From: Spiroplasma apis B31
GTDB lineage: Bacteria > Bacillota_I > Bacilli_A > Mycoplasmatales > Mycoplasmataceae
DNA: 64,000 nt
Reading direction: 5' to 3'
Assembly: GCF_000500935.1 (NCBI RefSeq)
Contig: NC_022998.1
Location: forward strand, 682,001-746,000
The notes under the pieces were generated by a model, which searched no databases, was not told where the DNA came from, and saw only the letters and a program-made list of their open reading frames with translations. How positions within the stretch are numbered: position 1 is the stretch's first letter; every line of letters starts with the position of its first letter. The translations under genes were made by a program, and so were the position numbers. Of the stretch, positions 45,739-55,885 are shown in pieces.

Positions 45739-46524
45739 CTAAAAAAAATCTATTTGTTTAGTAATTATAAATATAGAAGGTAACAACTCATGAAATTCAA
45801 TTTTGTTTTCAATTTTTATTAATAATTCTTCTTTTCCGGAATCAATATTTCATTCAGATTTATCATTAGGATAATAAAACTCAGGCAATGCAGTAATGTT
45901 TCCTATATAACCCTTAGATAAAATATAAGGTTTAGAAAAAATTTTAGATACTTGTTTAATAATATTTGCATTCGTTTTTCAATCAGGTTCATCAGCACAA
46001 AGTATAGAAATATCTGGTGAATAATTTTTAAAAATTTTGCATAATTCATTTACAGAATTAATTTTAGTTTTTTTTTTATAATTTTAGAGTCATTTGAACA
46101 TAATTCTTCAAGAATATCTACTTTGAATTTACCATTTTTTTTTTTTTTTTTCATTTATATCATCAATTAATATTATTTTTTTTATGTAATTTAATTTACT
46201 TATAGATAAATACAACAGACTCCCCATTGCACCACAACCTATTATTAAAATAGTTTTATCTTTTATACATTTCTTATTATTATATATTTTCAAAATGTTT
46301 AATTCCATTAAATGATATATTATGTTTTCTGCTTCGTTAACTGATTTTATTTTAAACTCATTTATAAAATCTAACATTGATTTTTTTGATTTTAAAAATA
46401 ATAATACTTCTATCATTTTTTTTGTCAAATTTTAATTTTATTGCTTTAAAAATTCAAAATCATCTATAATTATTTTCCCTTTACCTTTATAAATTTAAAT
46501 ATCTTTATTTATTATATATTTCAT
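45739..46524 (-). pseudogene. MccB-like ThiF/E1 adenylating enzyme, degraded
   Basis: Starts at ATG 46524 (AGGTG upstream). The N-terminal ~90 residues look like a small winged-helix peptide clamp (KIIIDDFEF, later FINEFKIKSVNEAENIIYHL). Then comes the E1 nucleotide motif TILIIGCGAMGSLLYLSISK with IILIDDI. Further on are SILCADEPDWKTNANII and SKGYIGNI, matching the ThiF/MccB pattern of a DxPD-type loop before a GYxG strand. Broken by a TAA at 46495-46497, indels near 46415-46440, an A17 run (46135-46151) and an A10 run (46068-46077). Confidence 0.75.
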
Positions 46525-46811
46525 TATTATCACCTAAATTTATTTTAGATGAATGATTTATTAAAGTCCACTTTTTTAATGATACGGATGTGAGAAATTT
46601 TAAGGGGTATAGAGATTTTTTTAAATTAGAAACTGGTTCTAAATTTAAAAAATAAGCTAAATCAATCAAACTCCTTTTTAATTAATTTTTATTTGGATTT
46701 TTAATATCACATTCATTTTAAAAAAATACTAAAAAATAAGTTTAATTTCTTTTTCTTATATGAATAAGAAGCGATTATGTACTCATTTATAATAAATAAA
46801 TAGAGAAAATT
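46525..46811. other. Spacer upstream of the RiPP locus and ISNCY wreck
   Basis: A plus-strand frame of about 30 codons at 46567-46653 (NDTDVRNFKGYRDFF) has no start and may be a remnant. No clear promoter found for either flank. Confidence 0.3.
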
Positions 46812-48154
46812 ATGAAAAGAAACTTTTTAAACACCATGAAACAAGAACAACTAAGATTAATTAAAGAACTATCTCTAAATAAAGACTCAATTAAAAATAT
46901 TGCATTTCAACTTGGATATAGCATTAAACATACAAGAAGAAAATTAAATGAGTATAAAAAAATTGTGCCAAAAGCTTTTATTCACAAAAACTCTTTTAAG
47001 ACACCAATTAATAAAATTCAACAAAGTACAAAAGATGAAATTGTTGAACTATTTAAAAGTACATATTATGACTTTAGCATTAAACATTATTGAGAATTAG
47101 TTTGAAAAAAACAAAATTAGTTAATCTTCAATTAGAAAAATATTGCTCCAAGAAAAAATTTTAATCGAAACTTTACATAGAAAAACAAAAAAAGATATTC
47201 TTAGAAATTTAAAAGCAGCAAAGCACAAAAATTATTTAGAAGAGTATATTTCAAAATGAATTATAACAAGTAAACCCCATCCAAGTCAAAGAAAAATAAC
47301 AAAATTTGGAGAGATTTATGAAACTGATGCTTCAAATCATCAATGAATCAAAGATATAAAATGTCATTTACATTTTGTAATTGATAAAGCAGGCAAAAGA
47401 ATTTTAGTTGGTTATTTTAGTGAACAAGAGACTACTGAAAGTTACTACAAAATCTATAAATTAGCATTTAAAACTTATGGTTTGCCAGAGTTAAATGTTA
47501 GTGATAATAGAAATGTTTTTAGTAGTAAAAATAATAGAGATCTAGAGGGAAATAGTGTTTCTAAGACTCAATTACAATTTATTTTTCATTCATTAGGAGT
47601 TAGAAAAAAAACTACTTCTATTCCTCAAGAAAAAGCTCTTGTTGAAAGAACTTTTGGTACATTACAAAATAGATGACCTCACTGATTAGAACTATGGGAT
47701 TGAATAGCATTGAAAAATTAAACGAACATTTACCAATGTTAATTGAACAATATAACGCAATGTTTTGTATTCCAATAGAAAGTTTAGCAAACATTAAAAG
47801 ACCATTTGATAAAGATGAAAATATTGTATTTCATATAGAACAGAGCGAGTTATAGATAGTGGTCACAGTATTAGTTTTCAAAACAAAAATGATTTGCTTG
47901 CGTTGGTTTTACACCAGTTTATCTAAAACCTAAATAAAGATAATGATTATGCAAACTAGTGAAGATAAATTGTTTGCATCTTATGGGAATGAAATTTATA
48001 ACCTGTTTGAAGTTGAAGATAACAGATTATATGAAAATAAAGATACTTTGTTTGAAGAAGAATGTGAAAATATAAAGATTTCTAAAATTGATACTCCGTG
48101 AAGGTATTCAAACTGATATCTATTCAATAAAAAAAATACAAGATCTATTTACTA
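46812..48154 (+). pseudogene. ISNCY/IS1202-like transposase, degraded
   Basis: N-terminal helix-turn-helix part from ATG 46812 (LRLIKELSLNKDSIKNIAFQ). The DDE core has GEIYETDASNHQWIKDIKCH, LHFVIDKAGKRILVGYFSEQ, YGLPELNVSDNRNVFSS and QEKALVERTFGTLQNR, the IS1202-group pattern. Frames change near 47100-47160 and 47673 and after 47855. A C-terminal piece ends with DTPWRYSNWYLF near 48120. Confidence 0.8.
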
Positions 48155-48167
48155 GTTCTTGTATTTT
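48135..48167 (+). terminator. Terminator at the end of the ISNCY-like element
   Basis: AATACAAG paired with CTTGTATT around 15 bases, then TT. Confidence 0.55.
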
Positions 48168-48246
48168 GGAACATAATTGCTTATTATTGACAGGTTATTT
48201 TTAACACATATTACTATAAAAATAAACTAATTGCTTTTTAAAATCC

Positions 48247-48711
48247 TTAATATCATATTGATTTTAATTTAAAGTCGTTATTTAATAGTTGTTTTTGACT
48301 TCAAAAATAAAATATTAAAGTTGTAAAATACCCAATTATAGGAATAAATGAACTGATTCCACTAGCTACTTTTTTAGATTTATGTTCATCTTTTAACACA
48401 ACTTCTAAGATCAATCTTCTAATTGATCAATAAAATCATACTTGTTTTATATATAAAAGTAATAGACATATTCCAGCAGATGTTGTAAAAGGAATATATA
48501 AGTAATCTAAATTTTTTAAATTATTTAATAAATATATTGTAAGAAATATAAAATATGAAATTATTACAATCAATTGAATTATTCCTCAAAATAAATAAAA
48601 TATTATTGGGTTTTTATTCAAAATTTTTTCTTTATAATCTTTTTTATAATAATTGTATGTACATCAACTGCATACAAAAAAAATTGTTTGAAATACATAA
48701 TCAATAAACAT
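48247..48711 (-). CDS. small multi-pass membrane protein
   Basis: 154 aa, four hydrophobic segments (FQTIFFVCSWCTYNYY, FYLFWGIIQLIVIISYFIF, IPFTTSAGICLLLLYI, FIPIIGYFTTLIFYF). The loop HKSKKVASG is basic. RBS AAAGGAT before ATG 48711. TGA codons hide it in the standard code. Downstream of a small lipoprotein gene in the same orientation, so perhaps one unit. Function unknown; an immunity-type role is only a guess. Confidence 0.7.
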
Positions 48712-48752
48712 GTGCAATATCCTTTCTTTTTTTTACTTAGTTAAATAAAATT

Positions 48753-48774
48753 ATTAATAAATTAATTTATTAAT
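48753..48774. repeat. 22-bp perfect palindrome
   Basis: ATTAATAAATTAA followed by TTTATTAAT, symmetric, just after the lipoprotein stop; it may act as a weak terminator or operator. Confidence 0.5.
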
Positions 48775-48779
48775 TGGCC

Positions 48780-49172
48780 TTATACAATAAAACGTATAAG
48801 AAAATTTGCTACATATTCTCCATATGATACACGATATACTTCTTCATAATCATTATCTGGTAAATTATCTTTATCTATTTCTACAGTAAAGCTTACGATT
48901 AAATTATTTTTCGTAGGTTGTTTTTCTAATTTCAATTTGTAAGCTGTATTAGGAACATTTTGATCCTCAGTAGCTGTTAATGTTATTCCGTCTAAATATT
49001 CAGGTACTTCTATTGTACTAGTTTCACTTAATTTATTTTTATTCAATTCTATGTTAGAAACTTTTATGTTAGGTGCATCTGGATCAAAAAGCTTGGCATT
49101 GCATGCATTTACAATAACCCCTGAATTTATTAAAAAAAACATTGATGTAAGCGAGCATGATATTTTTTTCAT
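48780..49172 (-). CDS. small lipoprotein
   Basis: 130 aa. Signal-like N-terminus (KKISCSLTSMFFLINSGVIV) with lipobox VNAC (Cys24). The short mature part looks like a single beta-sandwich domain, with IEVPEYLDGITLTATEDQ. RBS AAAGGAT before ATG 49172. May be a truncated relative of larger Spiroplasma lipoproteins. Confidence 0.75.
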   Translation of the reverse strand: MKKISCSLTSMFFLINSGVIVNACNAKLFDPDAPNIKVSNIELNKNKLSETSTIEVPEYLDGITLTATEDQNVPNTAYKLKLEKQPTKNNLIVSFTVEIDKDNLPDNDYEEVYRVSYGEYVANFLIRFIV

Positions 49173-49288
49173 TTTTATATCCTTTCTTTTAATAAAACTG
49201 ATATAGAAGCTAATAATTTTTTAAATACAATTCACATTTTTTCTTTATATAATCATATATTAAAAGCAAAAAATGTCAATAAAGTAGG

Positions 49289-49999
49289 GCTGTGGGAAAA
49301 AATAAGGGGGTATTGGACTTTTTGATTCGGTTTATTCATATCAAAAAAGATTCAATTATTCTCAAGTAAAAAATTAAAATTGCTTATAGTTTGGAAAATT
49401 AAGTTCTACAGCTATAAAATAACAGTGCTGGCGTTAGCTGACTTTTTTCAATTTAATACTTTTTGTATTTTTTGTTATTATTTCTAATTATGTTTGATAA
49501 AAAATATAGATTTTTTTGAGTTTAACATACCATTTTTAGTCTACAAAAAAATAACTTATATAATGAATATTTATGGAACTAAACGATAGAACTTTTAGGA
49601 ATATATTAAAAGCTGAGCTTTCTTTTAAAAGTATTCACATCACCTATCATATTTTTATAATTTATATTATCTATTCTTGTAGATTTCCCTAATCTCCTAC
49701 ACCTTGAATTTGTTGCTTTTCTATTTTAATTTATTGGGTAAATATAAACTTCAATTAATTTTAACTTTTTGATTGTGAAACTTAAATTTTCATATTACAT
49801 TTTATCAAATGAGTGAATTTTTTCTGTTTTTGAACATCTTCAATTATCATTGCTATTGTTGATTAATTGTCGATCATTTAGCTAATAGAATTGAATAGTT
49901 ATTATGAATTCAATATATCTATCTACACAATGTTTATCATCTAAGCTTGAGTTATTATTTTTCGTTCGTGTAATATATTAAATCAACCACATTTCTATT
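49289..49999. repeat. Direct repeat, copy A (~710 bp)
   Basis: Nearly identical to 53573-54275, starting GCTGTGGGAAAAAATAAG and ending near CCACATTTCTATT. Carries no intact gene; a plus-strand stub begins ELNDRTFRNILKAELSFK. IS3 copy 2 starts five bases after its end. Confidence 0.9.
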
Positions 50000-50087
50000 T
50001 AATTAAATATATTTTGTCAAGTATACAAAATGTTTTTTATAAGAATACTTCAAACTTGGTTGAAGTATTTTTTTCATAATTTGAAAT

Positions 50088-50950
50088 CTAAATAAGCATA
50101 TGCTGGGGGCTCTTGTGTTTAATCATTATTCTTTCATAATTGTAAAATTCTATATAATTGTCGATTGCTAATTTCAACTTGAGAAACTCATCCTGCTTTA
50201 GTTTTATTTTTCACTCTTCTTTTAATGATGAAAAAAAGGTTTCACACATCCCATTATCAATAGAATTACCTGGTCTAGATAATGATATTATAATATTATT
50301 TTTTTTAGCATAACGCTTTGCAAATATAGATGTATATTGATTTCCGTTATCAGAATGGATAATAAGTTTCTTAGATAGATCTTGTCTATGAAGCGAAGCT
50401 TTCTCAAGTGTTTTTCTGTAAATATCTATGTCATTTTTTAAAGATACCTCATGACCTACTATGAATCCAGTGTTTGCGTCTTTCAAAACACTTAAATATG
50501 CAAATTTTTTATTGAAAGGTATATATGTAATATCTGTAACTCAAAGCTCATTTTTTGAATACAAAGATCGATTTCTATTAACATGATTAGGACCATAAGT
50601 TATTTTTTTGACTTCTTTTGGTTTTCTATACATCTTTTTAATTCTTATAACTGAATATAAATTGAATAATTTTATTATTCTAGCAACTTTAGATTGACTT
50701 ACTACTATGCCTTAATTATTTAAAATTATTTTTATTCTGGGTGCACCATAAATTCCATTGTTTATTATAAATAAATTCTTTATTTTATATGCTAAGTCCA
50801 TATCTATTTTTGTTTCATAATCCGGTTTATTTTTACCACATCAGCGATAACAACTTGCTCTTGTGACATTAAATAATTTACATAAAGAAAGAACCGTGTA
50901 TTTTCTATTATATTTATCTATAGTTTTGTAATACTTTATGATTTTTTTTT
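50088..50950 (-). pseudogene. IS3 OrfB with nonsense and frameshift
   Basis: DDE domain (IIHSDNGNQYTSIFAKRY, NSIDNGMCETFFSSLKEE) is in one frame. However, Gln CAA has become TAA at 50712-50714, and a one-base deletion near 50110 shortens the C-terminus to HKSPQHMLI. Confidence 0.85.
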
Positions 50951-51289
50951 TGAATCCTCCATCAGTTCATTGAACTTTTTTAAGACCTCATTCTCCATTT
51001 CTAATCATTTCAATTTTTTATTAAGTTCTGCAATATTCTTATCTTTTGGATCTTTTGGATTGATTATAATCTTTCCGTTGTGCTTATTGTTTTTTCCAGT
51101 TTTTGAAATAAGCGACTCATCACCAAAAACTTCTCAATCTACACACATTCTTCTAACTGTTGAATATGAAATATTGTGCATTTTTGATAAGTCTTTATAA
51201 GATAAATTTTGATCAAAATGCTTGATAATCAACTCTTTTTTAGTCTCAAAAATTAGAATGTTTGATTTGTTTCATTTTAAATTAGCTAT
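50936..51289 (-). pseudogene. IS3 OrfA, start codon lost
   Basis: Same 117 codons as copy 1, but the first codon is ATA instead of ATG (51287-51289). The rest is open (NISYSTVRRMCVDWEVFGDE) and ends in an A10 slippery run. Confidence 0.8.
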
Positions 51290-51446
51290 ATGAAAAATTC
51301 TCCTTGTATAATTTTATGTTTTTTAACATAATGTACACTTAGAGAATCATATTCATTCGCTAGTTAGAGCTGTTAAATTAAACAAAAAAAATAGAGTCCT
51401 AGCGTTGCTAGTGTTCTATTTAACTTAATTTAAGTATAACATAGTT

Positions 51447-51698
51447 TTAAAACTCAAAGTCAATCTCATTATCTTTTAAAACTTTTTGGAGCTGATTGTT
51501 TTTTTGCTTTCGCTCTTTTAACTTGTTTTCTAACTCTTTAAACTTGTTTTCTAGCTCTTTGAACTTGTTTTCTAGCTCTTTAAACTTGTTTTCTAGCTCT
51601 TTAAACTTGTTTTCTTGATCAAGTAAAAAATTATTTATTTTTTCTTCTAAAATTTTATTATTTTTCTCAATTTCTGCACTACATTTTGACATCTCCAA
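51447..51698 (-). CDS. coiled-coil protein with ENKFKEL heptads
   Basis: 83 aa, almost entirely a coiled coil: about five copies of the exact heptad ENKFKEL in the middle, then ERKQKNNQLQKVL. Start TTG 51698 or ATG 51692; AAGGAG precedes. Comparable heptad proteins occur in Spiroplasma genomes near mobile DNA. Function unknown. Confidence 0.65.
   Translation of the reverse strand: MEMSKCSAEIEKNNKILEEKINNFLLDQENKFKELENKFKELENKFKELENKFKELENKLKERKQKNNQLQKVLKDNEIDFEF
51512..51614. repeat. 21-bp tandem repeats (~5 units)
   Basis: Unit like CTCTTTAAACTTGTTTTCTAG repeated head to tail inside the coiled-coil gene; length likely varies by slippage. Confidence 0.85.
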
Positions 51699-51707
51699 TT
51701 TAACTCC

Positions 51708-51914
51708 TTAATTCATCTTAGATATCTTTATTATACTTATATAATTACTTATTTCAAAATTTAGATTTTTTAACAATTTTTTTAATCTTTTAGGGAAGTT
51801 AACTTTGTGCGAAACAACAATAATAATCTCATTATTTTCATTTCCAACATTAATCATAATACTTATCATTTTTTTATCTCATTCTAACTTATCAACGATA
51901 TTTTGTTCACTCAT
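51708..51914 (-). CDS. possible 68-aa protein upstream of coiled-coil gene
   Basis: From ATG 51914 (SEQNIVDKLEWDKKMISIMI, ending SIIKISKMN). Alpha/beta composition; one TGA Trp. Its stop abuts the ribosome binding site of the coiled-coil gene. It may be the 3' part of a gene cut by the IS beginning at 51960. Confidence 0.45.
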
Positions 51915-51959
51915 ATTCAGGATAAGTTTTTTTATGCTTTCTAATATTTTCTTCTAATT

Positions 51960-53299
51960 AAAGGGTCATCCCAAACTACAATTATTTTAATAAATTACTC
52001 TTGTACATTTCTATAGTTGCAATTTTTAATTTATTTACTATTCTATTGTTTGAATAATTTCAAATACAATTTTCCATTTAAGTTAAAAAATATTTTTTTG
52101 TTTGAAAATTTATATCCTTTAAGATAATTCTGTTTGAAACTATTAAAGAATGTTTCTACTATTGCGTTTTGTCATAAAGCATAACCATCCGTCATACTTT
52201 GTTTTATTTTATTTGCTTTACAAAAATTCATCATATTAATACTTCTAAACTGGGCTCCTCTATCTGTATGGATAATTGAATTATTTATATTGTAGTTATC
52301 TTTTAATATATATAGTGATTTTATAATTCTTTTGTAGTTTGATTACTTGAAAATAAGTTTTTAACGGTAATCTAGAATAAACATCAATATATGCAAACAT
52401 ATATAATTTAGAGTTACTAAACTTAAATTCTGGTATATCTAAACATATTTTTCCAATGGTCTTGAAGCAAAAAAATCTACTTTACCAGTAATTGGATTTT
52501 TCAATAAATTTGGAGCAGTATTTACAGGTTCTTTTTTGCCACTAACATAAGATTTTCACTTTCTACTTTTTTCACAATTATCAGGAAAAAGTCCTTGACT
52601 TTTCATTGAACTTAAAACTGTTTTTCTACCAATACCGAATTTTAAAGCTATTTTTTTATGCCCTCATTTACGGTGTGTACCATATTTTAAGTCACAATCA
52701 TTAAATACTAGTTTTATGAATAAATCATAAGAAGTATTTCTTTTTGTTTTATAATCTTTTGAACCATTATTAACTCAACTTTTATAAGTTTTAAAGTTAA
52801 TGTTTAATAGATTTAATAATCATGAAAGTTTTATATTTTTTTGCAAGTATTTACTTATTATTTTATAAAATTCAATGTTTATTTTTTGTTTTTTAAATCC
52901 TTTACCAGAGATGCTGTGAACTTTTCCATAATTTCGACCTTATTAATTAACTCTCTATTTACCTTATTTTTATTTTGCATCTCTTTTCTTAAAAAATTTA
53001 ACTCTTGTTTTATGTTTTCGAAGTTTTTTTGTTTATCAATACTGGATTTTCTGCCTTTTTTTTGACAAATAAACCAGAGAACCCACTAGTTATATACCTA
53101 TTCTGTCATTGATAAATAGTACATGGTTGTTTAATATTATATTTTTCTGCTATTTTTTTGCACTTATATCAGATGATAAAAACTCATTTACTATTTTCAT
53201 TTTTTCATCTGCAGTAAATAGTTTTGTTTTAGCCATAAAAAAGAACCCTCTTATAAAAATTATATACATAATTTTTGTGTAGTTTGGGGTGACCCTTTT
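51960..53299 (-). mobile_element. IS element with ~20-bp inverted ends, degraded
   Basis: 1.34 kb bounded by AAAGGGTCATCCCAAACTAC on the left and GTAGTTTGGGGTGACCCTTT on the right (one mismatch). On the minus strand OrfA starts at ATG 53236 (AKTKLFTADEKMKIVNEFL). The DDE part still reads IIHTDRGAQFRSINMMNFCK and YALWQNAIVETFFNSFKQN, the IS3-family integrase pattern. Many frameshifts. A different subtype from the element at 40.8 and 50.0 kb. Confidence 0.85.
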
Positions 53300-53318
53300 A
53301 CTTGACAAAATATATTTA
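53300..53318. repeat. Third copy of the IS3 right-end sequence
   Basis: ACTTGACAAAATATATTTA, also found at the right end of both IS3 copies, lies directly beside the other IS. Probably a stub of a third insertion. Confidence 0.55.
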
Positions 53319-53424
53319 TTTCTTAACCTTTGCCGGTCTTTTTCTTGTCATTTTTCACAGGGCTAAATGATACGACTCATTCACCAATTTTCTATTTAGA
53401 CAATTTCGTTACCTTTCTTATTAA

Positions 53425-53447
53425 TAAAAAAGCACACAATGTGCTTT
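53425..53447 (-). terminator. Minus-strand terminator
   Basis: AAAGCACA-TTG-TGTGCTTT with T6 on the minus strand. No intact gene precedes it, so it may remain from a lost gene. Confidence 0.6.
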
Positions 53448-53572
53448 CATCTTGTTTAAAGGGAACACCCTACCTATCATAAATAGGCCTAAACTATCCT
53501 TAGAATTAGGATAATTTAAGTTTATCATAAATAGTTGAAATTACAATCTTTTTATACTTTTCGCTGTGGGAA

Positions 53573-54275
53573 AAAATAAGAGGGTTTTGGACTTTTTGAT
53601 TCGGTTTATTCAAATCAAAAAAGATTCAATTATTCTCAAGTAAAAAATTAAAATTGCTTATAGTTTGGAAAATTAAGTTCTACAGTTATAAAATAACAGT
53701 GCTGGCGTTAGCTGACTTTTTTCAATTTGATACTTTTTGTATTTTTTGTTATTATTTCTAATTATGTTTGATAAAAAATATAGATTTTTTTGGGTTTAAC
53801 ATACCATATTTTAATATACAAAAAAATAACTTTTATAATGAATATTTATGGAACTAAATGATAGAGCTTTTAGGAATATATTAAAAGCTGAGTTTTCTTT
53901 TAAAAGTATTCACATCACCTATCATATTTTTATAATTTATATTATCTATTCTTGTAGATTTCCCTAATCTCCTACCCCTTGAATTTGTTGCTTTTCTATT
54001 TTAATTTATTGGGTAAATATAAACTTCAATTAATTTTAACTTTTTGATTGTGAAACTTAAATTTTCATATTACATTTTATCAAATAAGTGAATTTTTTCT
54101 GTTTTTGAACATCTTCAATTATTATTGCTATTGTTGATTAATTATCGATCATTTAGCTAATAAAATTGAATAGTTTATCATGAATTCAATATATCTATCT
54201 ACACAATGTTTATCATCTAAGCTTGAGTCATTATTTTTCGTTCGTGTAATATATTAAATCAACCACATTTCTATT
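53573..54275. repeat. Direct repeat, copy B (~700 bp)
   Basis: Partner of 49289-49999; a few dozen substitutions and small indels. With copy A it brackets IS3 copy 2, the coiled-coil gene and the second IS. Confidence 0.9.
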
Positions 54276-54452
54276 CATTTCTATCTTTTATTATAAAAAA
54301 AATATTACCTTTAGGTTCACCAAAATTTTATTAATTGCAAAGTTCTTTACAGTTTCTAAAATCCTAACTTTATTTATTTTGTTTTTTTTGTTTCTTAAGT
54401 AAGGAAAATGAAAAAAATAGATACATTTTCACATTTTGATACTTTAAATAAG
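54276..54452. other. AT-rich spacer
   Basis: Nothing recognised. Confidence 0.3.
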
Positions 54453-54613
54453 TTAATATATTAAGTCTATTTTGTAGGTCAACACGCTTTCAATAGATTC
54501 TTCACTTGAATGAGAATGAATGACTAATTCTTTGTAGATGTCTGAATCTATGTTTTAAATAAAACATTGTAAGTAAGATTCACTAGACCCACTTCATTAT
54601 TAATAGTCTCCAT
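54453..54613 (-). pseudogene. short frameshifted gene after the methyltransferase
   Basis: ATG 54613 begins ETINNEVGLVNLTYNVLF, then a TAG; the next frame continues DSDIYKELVIHSHSSEESI to a TAA at 54453. With one base change it would give ~53 aa. It lies where a restriction enzyme or partner gene would be, but shows no nuclease motif. Confidence 0.4.
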
Positions 54614-54633
54614 ATTTTCTCCTAAATAAATAA

Positions 54634-54658
54634 TAAAAAAGTTACCTTAGGTAACTTT
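54634..54658 (-). terminator. Terminator overlapping methyltransferase stop
   Basis: AAAGTTACC-TAA-GGTAACTTT with T6 on the minus strand; the loop is the stop codon itself. Confidence 0.85.
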
Positions 54659-55885
54659 ACACATTATAACTATATATTCTTTAGACATAGTTGGAATAAC
54701 ACCAACCTTGTTATTTGAGTTTGAAGCTAAACTAGGCATTCTCTTATTCAAAATATCTCTTATTATTGTTTTTTTATGTTTAAAACCATTTTTCTCAAAC
54801 ATTCTTACCGTTATATCATCCAATGGTATTTCTATATTTCTCACTCTTCTGTTCCCAACAACATATACGACTACTCCACCTTTTTTTACTTTTTTAGAAA
54901 CCATTTTTATAGAATTATAATAATCTACAAAAAAATAAATTACTTCTAAATATCTTTTAGATTTGAAATGTTTTTCCTTTTCTTTTATCTCGTTTATTGT
55001 TTCGTCGAGTTCTTTAATATCAAAAACATAATTTTTATCCTCTGTATTTTTTGTGCCACCCATAAGCAAGTTATCTAACTTATTAGCATTTTCAATATTT
55101 AACCATTCATTTGATAATCTCGAGAATTGACCATAAGCTACAGTGGTTCTACTATCTCCGTAAGGTGGAGATGTAACAACCAGTTCAATTGAATTGTCTG
55201 GAATATCTTGTTCACTAATGTTTAAAACCGATTTATTAAACAACTTTATCATACTTCTTTTTTTGAAGTTTGAATATTCTTCTATCATAAATAAATTGTT
55301 TTTTAGTATATTGAAAAAGCAATCAAAAACGTTAGGGTTATGAAGATTTCTTTTTTCTTTTTGAATTCTATAAAGCTTGAATTCTCCATTTCTTGTCATA
55401 GAACAAGCCCTTATAGTTTCTGAAAAACAAACCTTGAAAAAGTTTTTATTTTCCAAACTAACTTCTTTATCTATATAACTTTTTATTTTTGAAAGATCTT
55501 CTATAGTGTTTTTCTTAAATCATGTATCAATTATATTAAATGTAAACATCTTGAAATCAATTTGTAAAAAATCAAAATCAATACATTTTTGTATCTCTGA
55601 CTTAAGTAAGTCTATATTATATGTGTCTGTTTTAACTTTTGCAATCAATACAGCCAAAGGATTTAAATCTACTCCATATATTTTATCTACGCATTGCATT
55701 TGTGCTTCTACAATAGAAGTTCCAGAGCCCATATAAGGGTCCAAAAAACTTTTAATATCTTCATTTTCCTTTAGTATGGCTCTTATAATTCTCGGCATAA
55801 GCATAGCTGGATAAGGATGTATCCCGTGAACTAATTCTTTCATACTAAAATCTTTAAAATTTCAATTTTTATCATATATTTTCAT
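54647..55885 (-). CDS. DNA methyltransferase (N4/N6 amino)
   Basis: 412-aa SAM-dependent enzyme. AdoMet motif FLDPYMGSGTSIVEA at about residue 55 precedes the catalytic motif VVTSPPYGDSRTT at about 235, and YGQFSRLSNEWLN follows. SPPY marks an amino-methyltransferase acting on adenine N6 or cytosine N4. Starts at ATG 55885 with a weak ribosome site. No intact endonuclease is adjacent, so it is probably an orphan or the survivor of a restriction-modification system. Target site unknown. Confidence 0.87.

Larger units (their letters stand above)
50004..51347 (-). mobile_element. IS3-type element, copy 2 (inactive), inverted relative to copy 1
   Basis: About 1.34 kb, same element as 40753-42101 in opposite orientation. 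Ends TAAATATATTTTGTCAAGTA (left) and the complement of ATTCTCTAAGTGTACATT (right). Both reading frames are damaged. Confidence 0.87.

Noticed and set aside
44450-46524. Calling the cluster a true microcin C7 system
   Set aside because: The peptide lacks a C-terminal Asn, there is no carboxypeptidase or decarboxylase gene, and the enzyme is broken, so only an MccB-like label is justified.
46567-46653. Small plus-strand frame (NDTDVRNFKGYRDFF) upstream of the ISNCY wreck
   Set aside because: No start codon, no ribosome site and no recognisable family; probably chance or a remnant.
49560-49700. Plus-strand frame starting ELNDRTFRNILKAELSFK as a gene
   Set aside because: It stops after about 39 codons in both repeat copies, has no ribosome site and matches no family I know.
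51512-51614. Short repeats that could be mistaken for a CRISPR array
   Set aside because: Units are contiguous with no spacers and encode coiled-coil heptads.
51714-54300. Spiroplasma plectrovirus (SpV1-like) prophage
   Set aside because: I saw no replication or coat-like gene; the open pieces fit IS3-family transposase and repeats instead.
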